A DNA stretch of 33,321 bases, from NCBI GenBank assembly GCA_934636305.1, contig CAKUAM010000015.1, positions 1 through 33,321 on the forward strand. The letters run 5' to 3'. Below are positions 21,463 through 29,136 of the stretch, piece by piece; position 1 is the stretch's first letter, and each line of letters begins with the position of its first letter. The stretch is from an uncultured Oscillospiraceae bacterium (GTDB taxonomy: Bacteria > Bacillota > Clostridia > Oscillospirales > Oscillospiraceae). Below the pieces are notes generated by a model, which saw only the letters and a list, made by a program, of their open reading frames with translations, made no database searches and was not told the origin of the DNA. The position numbers were made by a program, and so were the translations under genes.

Positions 21463-23238
21463 ATGGGAAAATCGGCGCTGCGCGCGCGGCTTGCGGTGAT
21501 GGCTCTTGCGCTGGGCGTGCTCGGCACCAGTCTGCTCCCGGCGTTTGCAGCAGACGAGCAGCTCATCTGCCAGCTGCCGGAGCATACGCACACGGAGGCG
21601 TGCTATGAGACGGCGCCCATCTGTACAGAGCCGGAACACACGCATGATGGGATCTGCTTTGACGAGGCGGGGCAGTGCTGCTGCCAGCTGCCGGAGCATC
21701 TGCATACGCAGGAATGTCTGGATGAGCAGGGGCAGCAGCAATGCGGCCTGGAGGAGCATGTGCACGGCGCAAACGGCTGCCAGGATGCGGATGGCGACGG
21801 CTGGTGCGACACGGCAGCGCATATGCACACAGATGCGTGCTCTGAGCAGCAGCTTGTCTGCACGCTGGCAGTACATACGCACACGGAGGACTGCTTTGCA
21901 GCGGAGCAGCCCGGGAACGGGGAGGAACCGGAGGTTCCGGGGCAGCCGGAAAACCCGGAGCAACCAGCAGAACAGGAAGAACCTGCCAATCCGAAGCCGC
22001 CCGTAGACCTGGAAAACCCGGAGCAGCCGGAAAATCCGGGGGAGCCGGACCCAGAGCCGCCGGCGGAGCCGGAGAATCCGGAACAGCCGGGAGCGCCCGA
22101 GGAGCCGGAGCCTGCCCCGCCGGAGGATTCCGCGCAGCTGGGTGAGGAAGCGAATCCGGAGGAAGAAGCAGAACCTGGGCCGGAGGAGGAACCGGAAGAA
22201 TCAGAAGAGGCGGAGGAAGCCATGCTGGCCGCGGCGCAGAGTGCCAGCTATACCGGCAGCGTCAGCGGCGGATATTTCCGGGTTGTCCGGAACCGAAGTG
22301 GAAAAAAGGAAACAATCCAGGTACCATTTGTGCGTCTTGGCACGCAGGGGACGGAGACGTATATCGTCCAGCATGGCACGTCCGGCAGCCAGGATGGAAT
22401 GGCGTCAATACTTTGGAGTATCTGGGAGACGCTGGACGACGCAGACCGGCAGGCGCTGACGGTGTACGAGGAGGATACCACGCCGTATGAGAACAGCGTG
22501 AACGCAAGCTATTTTCTGCGTTCCTACATGGGAAAGGACTATCAGACGGCAAGAAGCGTCTACTGCGCGCTGTATGAAAAATATCGTGTCCAGAGCCAGG
22601 CACTGACCGATAATACGCTGGCCATGCTCTGCTATATTTTCCCGACGGTTGAGATCTATTACAAGGTGTATGGCAGCGAGAATTATATATCCCTGAAGAA
22701 TCAGGCGGATATTGATGCGGTGTTTGATTACCGTTCGCTGTGCGTGCGCAATGCCAACGGCTACGCCTGGCTGGATATCTATCAGCCCATCATGCAGACG
22801 ATGCTCAAGCTGCGGATTGCCGACACGGGAATCTATCTCCCGGCGCTTGGCAGCGGGAAAAACGGCTGTCTGCGCGTGGACATTGCGCAGGGCGCGGGGG
22901 GAAAGCTCCCGGAGCCGCACAACCTGGATCTGCAGCTGGATTTCAGCCGCGTAACGCCGGTGGGCGTTGTGTTTGAACGCGTGGAGAAGTATGGAAGCGG
23001 TGCGGGGACAGGTGATGTCCGCTGCCAGACGGGAGACATGGACGATTACAGCTGCCCGTGGCACTGGCGGATCTATCTGCGCGGCGACCCGACGGGCTAT
23101 GCGCTGCCGACGACTGGCGGGCGCGGGACAAATGGTCTGCGCGCCGGCGGCGCGGTGCTGCTCAGTGCGTCGTGCGCGCTGGGATGCTGCTGGCAGCAGC
23201 GGAAACGGAAACAGGAAACGGAAAGGAACGAGGAATGA
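21463..23238 (+). CDS. LPXTG-anchored surface protein with six Cys/His repeats
   Basis: A 591-residue secreted protein. A signal peptide (about residues 1-30, ending AFAA) is followed by six repeats of the form CX4HXHX3-4C at residues 36-47, 54-65, 74-85, 94-106, 115-126 and 133-144, with an acidic DADGDGWCD inserted after repeat four. Residues about 147-252 are a Pro/Glu/Asn-rich stalk. A folded domain of about 260-540, which I do not recognise, holds several Cys. The end is a sortase signal: LPTTG at 548-552, a hydrophobic segment and a Lys/Arg tail. Similar EHTH repeats occur in adhesins of gut Firmicutes. AAGGAG lies 8 nt before the start. The next pilin start overlaps its stop (ATGA), so this is probably the tip or accessory subunit. 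Confidence 0.85.
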   Translation: MGKSALRARLAVMALALGVLGTSLLPAFAADEQLICQLPEHTHTEACYETAPICTEPEHTHDGICFDEAGQCCCQLPEHLHTQECLDEQGQQQCGLEEHVHGANGCQDADGDGWCDTAAHMHTDACSEQQLVCTLAVHTHTEDCFAAEQPGNGEEPEVPGQPENPEQPAEQEEPANPKPPVDLENPEQPENPGEPDPEPPAEPENPEQPGAPEEPEPAPPEDSAQLGEEANPEEEAEPGPEEEPEESEEAEEAMLAAAQSASYTGSVSGGYFRVVRNRSGKKETIQVPFVRLGTQGTETYIVQHGTSGSQDGMASILWSIWETLDDADRQALTVYEEDTTPYENSVNASYFLRSYMGKDYQTARSVYCALYEKYRVQSQALTDNTLAMLCYIFPTVEIYYKVYGSENYISLKNQADIDAVFDYRSLCVRNANGYAWLDIYQPIMQTMLKLRIADTGIYLPALGSGKNGCLRVDIAQGAGGKLPEPHNLDLQLDFSRVTPVGVVFERVEKYGSGAGTGDVRCQTGDMDDYSCPWHWRIYLRGDPTGYALPTTGGRGTNGLRAGGAVLLSASCALGCCWQQRKRKQETERNEE

Positions 23239-24689
23239 TGAAACTGAAAAAATTAGCAAGAAAAATGATTCTGATGCTGGCAGCGGCGGCGCTGCTTGTG
23301 TCCATGGGCCTGACGGCGTTTGCCGCAGGCGGCGGTACGATTACCATAACTGGCACCACGGCAGGCAAAACGTATGATATCTATCGGATTTTTGATCTGA
23401 CGTACAGCGGTGAAAACGTGGCCTACACCATAAACAGCGCCTGGAGCGCGTTCTTTACCGGCGTGGGAGCCAAATATCTTGTGGATACGAATCCTGGTAG
23501 TCTGAACCCCATCACGGTGGAGAGCAGCGCAAAGTATATCAATATTACAGACAGCAATGTTGCGCAGTTTGCGCAGGACGCGCTCAGCTATGCGGCCGGG
23601 CGGACCCCGGATCAGTCTGCGCAGGCAAGCGGCGACAGCCTGAGCTTCTCCGGGCTGGAGCTTGGCTATTACCTTGTCTATCCGCAGGGTGCGGCAGAGA
23701 TTGGCGCGGGCTATGGCTCGATCTGTTCGCTGACGTCGACAGCCCCGTCCGGGACGGTTGTCGTCAAGGCAACGTATCCGACCATTGATAAAACAGTTGA
23801 TGATCAGAGCGTGGATGTGGGCCAGCTTGTGACGTTTACGATTACAGGCAAGGTGCCGGATACGACCGGCTATAAAGTTTATACATACAAGCTGACTGAC
23901 AAAATGGACGCAGGCCTTACTTTCAATGAAGCAACGGCGAATCTGAAGGTTCTCTTTGGCGATGCGGTAATAACAGATGGCAGCTTCATGGTTGCAGATA
24001 ACGGCTTCACACTGACGTTTGACATGACAAAATATCAGCCGTATGCGGGCAAGACGATCACCGTGTCCTACTCGGCGCGCGTCAACGAAAATGCCGTCAT
24101 TACGGAGACGAAGAACCGTGCCTGCCTGGAATACAGCAACGATCCGAACGGCGGCACGGAAAAAACGCCGGATGAGATTGTTGAGGTCTGGACCAATAAG
24201 ATCCTTGTGGATAAATATGATGATGTGAACACGGAAACGAAACTGGCCGGGGCAAAGTTTGTGCTGAAAAATGCAGCCGGGAAGTATTACAAATATACCC
24301 CCGCCTCCGGGCAGACGCCGGCAAGCGTCAGCTGGCTGGACAACCTGGACGTGCAGGATGCCGGCATGGTCCGAACGACGGATGTGTCCGGTACGGCTGC
24401 GTTTGAAGGGCTGGCAGACGGCACGTATACGCTCGCGGAGATCGAGGCCCCGCAGGGCTACAACCTGCCGGCAAACCCGGAGACTGAGATCACTGTCCGC
24501 GGCCAGAAGCCAACTGGAAGCTTGTACACCGTTGGTGTGGCGGTGACGCAGGGCATCGGCAACACAACGGGCACGGTCCTGCCGGAGACCGGCGGCCGGG
24601 GCACGCAGACGCTTTATATGCTGGGCGGCCTGATGATGGCGGCAGCATGCGCTCTGTTTGCGGCGAGACGGCGGCTTTTTGCGGCATAA
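23235..24689 (+). CDS. Major pilin-like isopeptide-forming LPXTG protein (FctA/SpaA type)
   Basis: A 484-residue secreted protein with a signal peptide (to about Ala30/31). Two or three immunoglobulin-like domains follow, built like sortase-assembled backbone pilins: an N-terminal domain (YDIYRIFDLTYSGENVAYT), a middle domain starting near YPTIDKTVDD, and a C-terminal Cna-B-like domain with the E-box YTLAEIEAPQGYNLP. Autocatalytic Lys-Asn isopeptide bonds are expected in such domains. The pilin-motif lysine is not in its textbook setting (YPK is YPT here); nearby Lys178 or Lys186 could serve. The sorting signal is LPETG (449-453), then a membrane helix and Arg tail. Its start overlaps the preceding stop, indicating translational coupling. 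Confidence 0.88.
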   Translation: MMKLKKLARKMILMLAAAALLVSMGLTAFAAGGGTITITGTTAGKTYDIYRIFDLTYSGENVAYTINSAWSAFFTGVGAKYLVDTNPGSLNPITVESSAKYINITDSNVAQFAQDALSYAAGRTPDQSAQASGDSLSFSGLELGYYLVYPQGAAEIGAGYGSICSLTSTAPSGTVVVKATYPTIDKTVDDQSVDVGQLVTFTITGKVPDTTGYKVYTYKLTDKMDAGLTFNEATANLKVLFGDAVITDGSFMVADNGFTLTFDMTKYQPYAGKTITVSYSARVNENAVITETKNRACLEYSNDPNGGTEKTPDEIVEVWTNKILVDKYDDVNTETKLAGAKFVLKNAAGKYYKYTPASGQTPASVSWLDNLDVQDAGMVRTTDVSGTAAFEGLADGTYTLAEIEAPQGYNLPANPETEITVRGQKPTGSLYTVGVAVTQGIGNTTGTVLPETGGRGTQTLYMLGGLMMAAACALFAARRRLFAA

Positions 24690-24728
24690 TGCGGTGACGG
24701 CGCTGCAGAAAGGAGCGAACGGGCGCCT

Positions 24729-25661
24729 ATGAAAACAGTCAAACGAAGAATGATTGCCGCCGCGCTGCTGTTTGTGCTGCTCCTGCTGGCTGTGCGCGTG
24801 GGCGCGGCGGGAGCAATCGATCCGGCAGCGTCCTGCTCGCTGACCATCCGGTTTATGCCGGGCGGCGCTGCAGCGCCGGATGTGCCGGTAGCCATTTACC
24901 AGGTGGCAAGCGTATCGTCCAGCTGCAGCTTTACGCCAACGGCGGCGTTTGCCGGGTATCCGCTTGTCCGGCAGATGCTGGCGGAGCCGTCCACAGCCGG
25001 GTACCGAAGGCTCAGCCAGACGCTGCCGGGGCTGATTGCGGCGGACGCGATTGTGCCGGATGCGCAGGTGCGGACCGACCGCAATGGAATCGCGCGGGCG
25101 CAGGGGCTGGCTGCGGGACTGTATCTTGTAACTGCAGGGATCTATGATACCGGCAGCAGCCTCTATGAGCCGCAGGCCTTTATGATCTGTCTGCCGCAGC
25201 AGACGGATGGCACGTGGCAGTATGACGCGGAGGCGAGCGTCAAATGGTCGCGCAGCGACCGGACGCAGGAGCGGGAGCTCACCGTCCGGAAGGTCTGGGC
25301 TGACGGTGGGGAAAGCCACAGCGCCGACAGCATCACAGTGGAGCTGTACTGCGATGGCCGGCTGTATGACACATGCACACTCAGCGCCCGGAACCAGTGG
25401 TGGCGGACGTGGAGCGGGCTGGCGGCCGGCTGTGTCTGGACGGTGCGCGAGGCATTGGTGCCGGAGGGGTATCTGGCGTCTGTCGAGCGGTACGGCACGC
25501 AGTTGGTGATTACCAATACGAAGCTGGCGGCAGTTATCCCGGAAAAGCCACGGGCACTGCCCATGACCGGTATGGATTGGTCGGCGGCTGCAGCGCTGGC
25601 ACTGGCCGGCGCGGCCATGCTGGGCATTGCTTGTCTGCCGGACAAGCGGAAGCGGTCTTAA
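24729..25661 (+). CDS. Minor pilin-like LPXTG protein with Cna-B domain
   Basis: A 310-residue secreted protein. A signal peptide is followed by a domain containing VPVAIYQVASV and GLAAGLYLVTAGIYD, a pattern seen in pilin basal subunits. A Cna-B domain (ELTVRKVWADGG) then holds an E-box (WTVREALVPEGY) and ends in YGTQLVITNTK. The sorting signal is LPMTG (277-281), then a hydrophobic helix and a Lys/Arg-rich end. It follows the major pilin by 39 bp. AAAGGAG lies about 12 nt before the ATG, slightly far, so its translation may be weaker than that of the major pilin, as expected for a base or tip subunit. Confidence 0.85.
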   Translation: MKTVKRRMIAAALLFVLLLLAVRVGAAGAIDPAASCSLTIRFMPGGAAAPDVPVAIYQVASVSSSCSFTPTAAFAGYPLVRQMLAEPSTAGYRRLSQTLPGLIAADAIVPDAQVRTDRNGIARAQGLAAGLYLVTAGIYDTGSSLYEPQAFMICLPQQTDGTWQYDAEASVKWSRSDRTQERELTVRKVWADGGESHSADSITVELYCDGRLYDTCTLSARNQWWRTWSGLAAGCVWTVREALVPEGYLASVERYGTQLVITNTKLAAVIPEKPRALPMTGMDWSAAAALALAGAAMLGIACLPDKRKRS

Positions 25662-25740
25662 AAAGGCTATTTGGTTTCATCGCAGCGGCGAGGGAAACTG
25701 TTGACGCGGCACTGCAAAAATCTGCGGCTTTGTCATGTCT

Positions 25741-25796
25741 CCGACGGCCCCATCTTTTCCGCCTTGCCGGAAAAAATGAGGGAGAAAAGGGGCGCT
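25741..25796 (-). repeat. 56-bp dispersed repeat (family 2), copy 2
   Basis: The reverse complement matches 13064-13119 at 53 of 56 bases, including the CGG-GCAAGG-CGG hairpin core. It lies in the gene-free interval between the pilin and GH2 genes (25662-26119), about 230 bp from nested palindrome C, with order and orientation conserved relative to copy 1. Confidence 0.8.
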
Positions 25797-25829
25797 TTGG
25801 GCAGTTACAGAAATACTCCAGCAAAAACG

Positions 25830-25877
25830 ATGGAGTCCATGTACCGGGCAGTTACCGACACATGGACTCCATTTTTT
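25830..25877 (+). terminator. Terminator of the pilin operon
   Basis: A perfect 13-bp stem (25830-25842 with 25860-25872) with a 17-nt loop is followed by TTTTT. It is 169 bp beyond the last pilin gene, with repeat family 2 in between. Confidence 0.75.
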
Positions 25878-25996
25878 ATTGTCTTTATGCCTGTGCCTGT
25901 TTTGGAGCAGACAGAGGTGCAGCATTGCAAACAAAGATCCGGGAAAAGCACGAGGCAGCCATTTTCAGCATACTGCTAGGGGCATAGGTCTAAAGA

Positions 25997-26023
25997 CCAA
26001 CCAGCGACGCAGTCGCTGGTTGG
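25997..26023. repeat. Perfect 12-bp hairpin next to nested palindrome C
   Basis: CCAACCAGCGAC and its reverse complement are separated by GCA. No T tract follows on either strand, so it does not look like a terminator; it borders repeat copy C much as the 12529-12566 hairpin borders copy A. Confidence 0.6.
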
Positions 26024-26026
26024 AGA

Positions 26027-26091
26027 GGAAGAAGCGAGCACAGAGAATAAGAGACGTCGTTTGCGGCGGCTCATTCTGTCAGCCCGCTTCT
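26027..26091 (-). repeat. Nested palindromic repeat, copy C
   Basis: On the minus strand this 65-bp element aligns without gaps over 55 bp to copy B (about 41 identical) and copy A (about 44 identical). Outer arms AGAAGCGGGC/GCTCGCTTCT pair with one wobble; the inner stem is degenerate. It lies 29 bp beyond the GH2 stop codon and could act in that mRNA's 3' end. Confidence 0.75.
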
Positions 26092-26119
26092 TCTGCGCCT
26101 CTGGAGGCCAGAAAAGCTG

Positions 26120-27844
26120 TTATTTCAGCTGTTGGGCAATTTTTTGCAGGATCTCCGGCGGCAGCTTTACCACCCGGCGGTCATACGTGACAAAGCCGTT
26201 GACCTCGTCCTCCACGTCGCTGAGCTGTGTATAGACATCCGCGGCAAGCCCGGCAGCCCGTGCCGGGAGAATCTGCGCTTCATAGAGCTGCTGCACAGCT
26301 GCTGCAAGCGCCTCGGGGGTTTTGCAGCCCCTGTAGCCAAAGTTTTTTTCATTCCAGGTGTGCCCGGCAATGGGGAGATTGTAGCCGCCGAACTCAGACA
26401 AAACAACGGCGCGTCCCCTTTTGTCGGGCCGGAAGCGGTAGGGCCGGAAGTATACATGCAGGCTTTTGACATCGCTCACACCCTGATCGTGCCAGCCGCT
26501 GGCATGGTCAATGAGGCGCGTGGGATCCAGCTGGTGCAGAAGCTTTGTGACCGCCTTCGCGTCAAACTGGCCCCAGCCCTCGTTGAACGGCACCCAGAGG
26601 ACGATGCATGGGCAGTTCTGCAGCTGCGTGACCATCTCACGCAGCTCTGCCAGATAGCTGTCGCGCCCGTCTGCGTCTGCGCGCGCAAACAGCCGGTAAT
26701 GCGTGTCGCGCAGGTGGATGCCGGTGATGAGCGGCGCGGAGATGGTGAACAGATGATAGCTGCCGCCGCCGGAGGGCATATCCTGCCAGACCAGCATACC
26801 CAGCCGGTCACAGTGATAATACCAGCGCATGGGCTCGATCTTGATGTGCTTGCGCAGCATATTAAAGCCCATGGATTTCATGAGCTGGATGTCATAGACA
26901 AGCGCTTCGTCATCCGGGGCGGTGTAGAGCCCGTCGGGCCAGTAGCCCTGGTCGAGCACGCCGTGATGGAAATACGGTCTGCCGTTCAGAAGCAGGCACG
27001 GATGGCCGGCTTCATCCTTGCCGGTGCCGACGGTGCGCATGGCAAAATAGCTTTTTATGGTGTCCTTGCCGAGCGTGATGGTAACGTCATACAGCTCCGG
27101 TGTCTCCGGGGACCACAGGTGCAGCTGCCCCGCGGGCAGGACGACGCTGCCGCAGCCATCGTCGTCGGCAGAGCCGTGGGCGACCGCCTCGCCGTGGTAG
27201 AGAATTGTAATCTCAGCGTCCTTGGGCTGCGCAGCGCAGAGCTTCCAGCGGATGCGGCCCTCCGGGAGCTCCGGCGTGAACAAAACGGAGCGGATATAGC
27301 CCTCCGGGACATGCTCTGCCCAGACGGTCTGCCAGATGCCGCTCTGCGGCGTGTACCAGATGCCGCCGCGCTTCGTTTTCTGCTTGCCGCGCGAAAGCGG
27401 GCAGGCGTCTGTGTCGTCGCGCACGCAGACAGTCAGCACGTTTCCCTCTGCGCGGAGATACTCTGTGATGTCCACGGTGAACGCGGTGTAGCCGCCTGTA
27501 TGGGAACCGGCCAACAGTCCGTTCACATAGACCATGGCCCGCTGGTCGACAGCGCCGAAGTGCAGAAGCGTCCGCATGCCGCTCTGGCGCGTCAGAGGAA
27601 GCGGACGCCGGTACCAGAGCCGCTGCTGTGGGCGCAGCGTCCGGCCAACCCCGGACAGCGGCGCCTCCGGCGAGAAGGGGACGAGGATCTGTCCGTCCCA
27701 GGCGGTGGGACAGCTGTCGGAGGCGGTGATGGCGTAGTCCCATGCACCGTTCAGGTTATAATAGCTTTCCCGCACCAGCTGCGGGCGGGGGTATTCAGGC
27801 AGGATCTGCGCGGCATTCAGCCGCTCACCCCAGGGTGTCAGCAT
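26120..27844 (-). CDS. Glycoside hydrolase family 2 (beta-glycosidase)
   Basis: A 574-residue intracellular enzyme (no signal peptide) with the GH2 layout: an N-terminal sugar-binding jelly roll (YYNLNGAWDYAI, then GAVDQRAMVYVNG), an immunoglobulin-like domain, and a TIM barrel. The acid/base is Glu422 in PFNEGWG and the likely nucleophile Glu484 in LSEFGGY. Beta-galactosidases, beta-glucuronidases and beta-mannosidases share this architecture. It is shorter than LacZ and closest in size to glucuronidase-like members, but the substrate cannot be named. The start overlaps the end of the MFS transporter gene by 20 bp and has AAAGGAGG before it, so it likely cleaves what that transporter imports. 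Confidence 0.9.
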   Translation of the reverse strand: MLTPWGERLNAAQILPEYPRPQLVRESYYNLNGAWDYAITASDSCPTAWDGQILVPFSPEAPLSGVGRTLRPQQRLWYRRPLPLTRQSGMRTLLHFGAVDQRAMVYVNGLLAGSHTGGYTAFTVDITEYLRAEGNVLTVCVRDDTDACPLSRGKQKTKRGGIWYTPQSGIWQTVWAEHVPEGYIRSVLFTPELPEGRIRWKLCAAQPKDAEITILYHGEAVAHGSADDDGCGSVVLPAGQLHLWSPETPELYDVTITLGKDTIKSYFAMRTVGTGKDEAGHPCLLLNGRPYFHHGVLDQGYWPDGLYTAPDDEALVYDIQLMKSMGFNMLRKHIKIEPMRWYYHCDRLGMLVWQDMPSGGGSYHLFTISAPLITGIHLRDTHYRLFARADADGRDSYLAELREMVTQLQNCPCIVLWVPFNEGWGQFDAKAVTKLLHQLDPTRLIDHASGWHDQGVSDVKSLHVYFRPYRFRPDKRGRAVVLSEFGGYNLPIAGHTWNEKNFGYRGCKTPEALAAAVQQLYEAQILPARAAGLAADVYTQLSDVEDEVNGFVTYDRRVVKLPPEILQKIAQQLK

Positions 27845-29120
27845 GACTGGAAGCCTCCTTTTTCTGCAGCATCAGCACCGGCGGGATAATCAGCACGAGC
27901 ACGATGGCTGCGGCGAGAAAGATGGACGGCGTTGGCACGGTCTTTGTTACGCCGAGCTCCACATAGGTGGAATCGCTGCCCCTGATAACGGCGGCGCCGA
28001 TGGCAGGGCCAAGGATCATCGGCAGCAGCACGCCGAAAATCATCCGGATGCCCTGAAAATGCCCGGCCTTCCCGTCAGGCGTATGATCCCGGATAACGCC
28101 GCTTAAAATTGCTGTGACAAGCATATAGCCGGACATCATCACGCAGCCGGTCAGAATGACGGCCAGCATCGAGCGGGAAAAGAACATGCCGATGAGGCCC
28201 GCAATCATGATGCCTGCGGCTGGCAGTACGCACCGGAGCTCCCCCAGCTTATCAATCAGGCGGCCGGACAGTACGCTGACAACCGATGCAAAGATCAGTA
28301 CAATTCCCAGCACGATGGCATAGCTGTCAAAATGCAGATAATTCTGCATGTAAATAATCAGGTACGGGAAAAAAACCTGGACAGCCACAGAGAACAGGCA
28401 GAATGCCGTAAACGCCAGATACAGGGCCGGATTGCTCCGGATGACAGACGGGCGCAGACCGTAGATGAGCGTTGGCAGATATGCGTCCTTTTTGGGCGTC
28501 AGCTTTGGCTCCGGAATGAGGAAAATGGAGACAAGTCCCGTCAGCACGACAAGACCGCCAAAGATGGCGAAGAATTTTTGCCACTGCCCGCGCTGCGTCA
28601 TCGCATCGAACAGACCGAAGATGACCAGCATGGAGATGAGCGGCAAAATGGCCAGCACGGATTCTGCCCGGCCGCGGCTTTGGCTCGGTACGGTGTCAGT
28701 GATCCAGGCATTGAAGGCCGCATCGTTTGCTGTGGAGCCGAAAAAGGTCATCACGCAGTCCAGAACGACAATCATGATGGCGGCTGTAGCCACGGCAGAG
28801 GCAGCAGGAAACAGCCTTGCTGCATGCTCGACCGTGACAAGGCCAAAGGCCGCCGTCGACAGGCCCCAGAGGATATAGCCGCCGCAGATAAACAGCTTCC
28901 GCTTGCCCGCCCGGTCGGACAGCGCGCCCATCAGCAGCGTTGTCAGCGTGGCGGCCGCCGCGCTCCAGCCGACCATGGCGGAGATATAGCCGGGATCTGT
29001 GGAGATGGTGTTGTAGAGATAGACGTTGAAATACATGTTCTCGATTGTCCAGGCAAACTGACCTGCCAGCCCGACAAGCAGCAGCGTCAGCCAGACGCGC
29101 GGGGAAAGCTGCTTTTTCAT
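27825..29120 (-). CDS. Major facilitator superfamily transporter
   Basis: A 431-residue protein with about twelve hydrophobic segments and the MFS loop 2-3 signature in a variant form (GALSDRAGKRK), repeated weakly in the second half (GRLIDKLGELR). The helix-1 end WTIENMYFNVYLYN resembles sugar or glycoside symporters, fitting with the downstream GH2 gene; import of a glycoside is inferred from context. The ATG at 29120 has AAGGAAGG about 9 nt upstream, better than the longer frame from 29177, which overlaps the carboxypeptidase gene. The gap to that gene's stop is 16 bp, suggesting one operon. Confidence 0.88.
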   Translation of the reverse strand: MKKQLSPRVWLTLLLVGLAGQFAWTIENMYFNVYLYNTISTDPGYISAMVGWSAAAATLTTLLMGALSDRAGKRKLFICGGYILWGLSTAAFGLVTVEHAARLFPAASAVATAAIMIVVLDCVMTFFGSTANDAAFNAWITDTVPSQSRGRAESVLAILPLISMLVIFGLFDAMTQRGQWQKFFAIFGGLVVLTGLVSIFLIPEPKLTPKKDAYLPTLIYGLRPSVIRSNPALYLAFTAFCLFSVAVQVFFPYLIIYMQNYLHFDSYAIVLGIVLIFASVVSVLSGRLIDKLGELRCVLPAAGIMIAGLIGMFFSRSMLAVILTGCVMMSGYMLVTAILSGVIRDHTPDGKAGHFQGIRMIFGVLLPMILGPAIGAAVIRGSDSTYVELGVTKTVPTPSIFLAAAIVLVLIIPPVLMLQKKEASSHADTLG

Positions 29121-29136
29121 GCTTTCGTACCTTCCT

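Noticed and set aside
21910..22218. Possible tandem DNA repeat
   Set aside because: The periodic GAG/CCG codons encode an irregular Pro/Glu/Asn stalk; unit length and sequence vary, so it is low-complexity coding sequence.
23253..25319. A 688-codon open frame on the minus strand
   Set aside because: It lies fully antisense to two pilin genes with clear signal peptides and sorting signals. It is Arg/His-rich, low in hydrophobic pattern and matches no family; it is a GC-driven shadow.
12573..26091. Nested palindromes read as ordinary terminators
   Set aside because: They lack T tracts, are longer and doubly nested, and share primary sequence at distant loci, which independent terminators would not.
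26132..27889. A 585-codon open frame on the plus strand
   Set aside because: Antisense to the GH2 gene, which has both catalytic Glu motifs; no recognisable domain or ribosome site.
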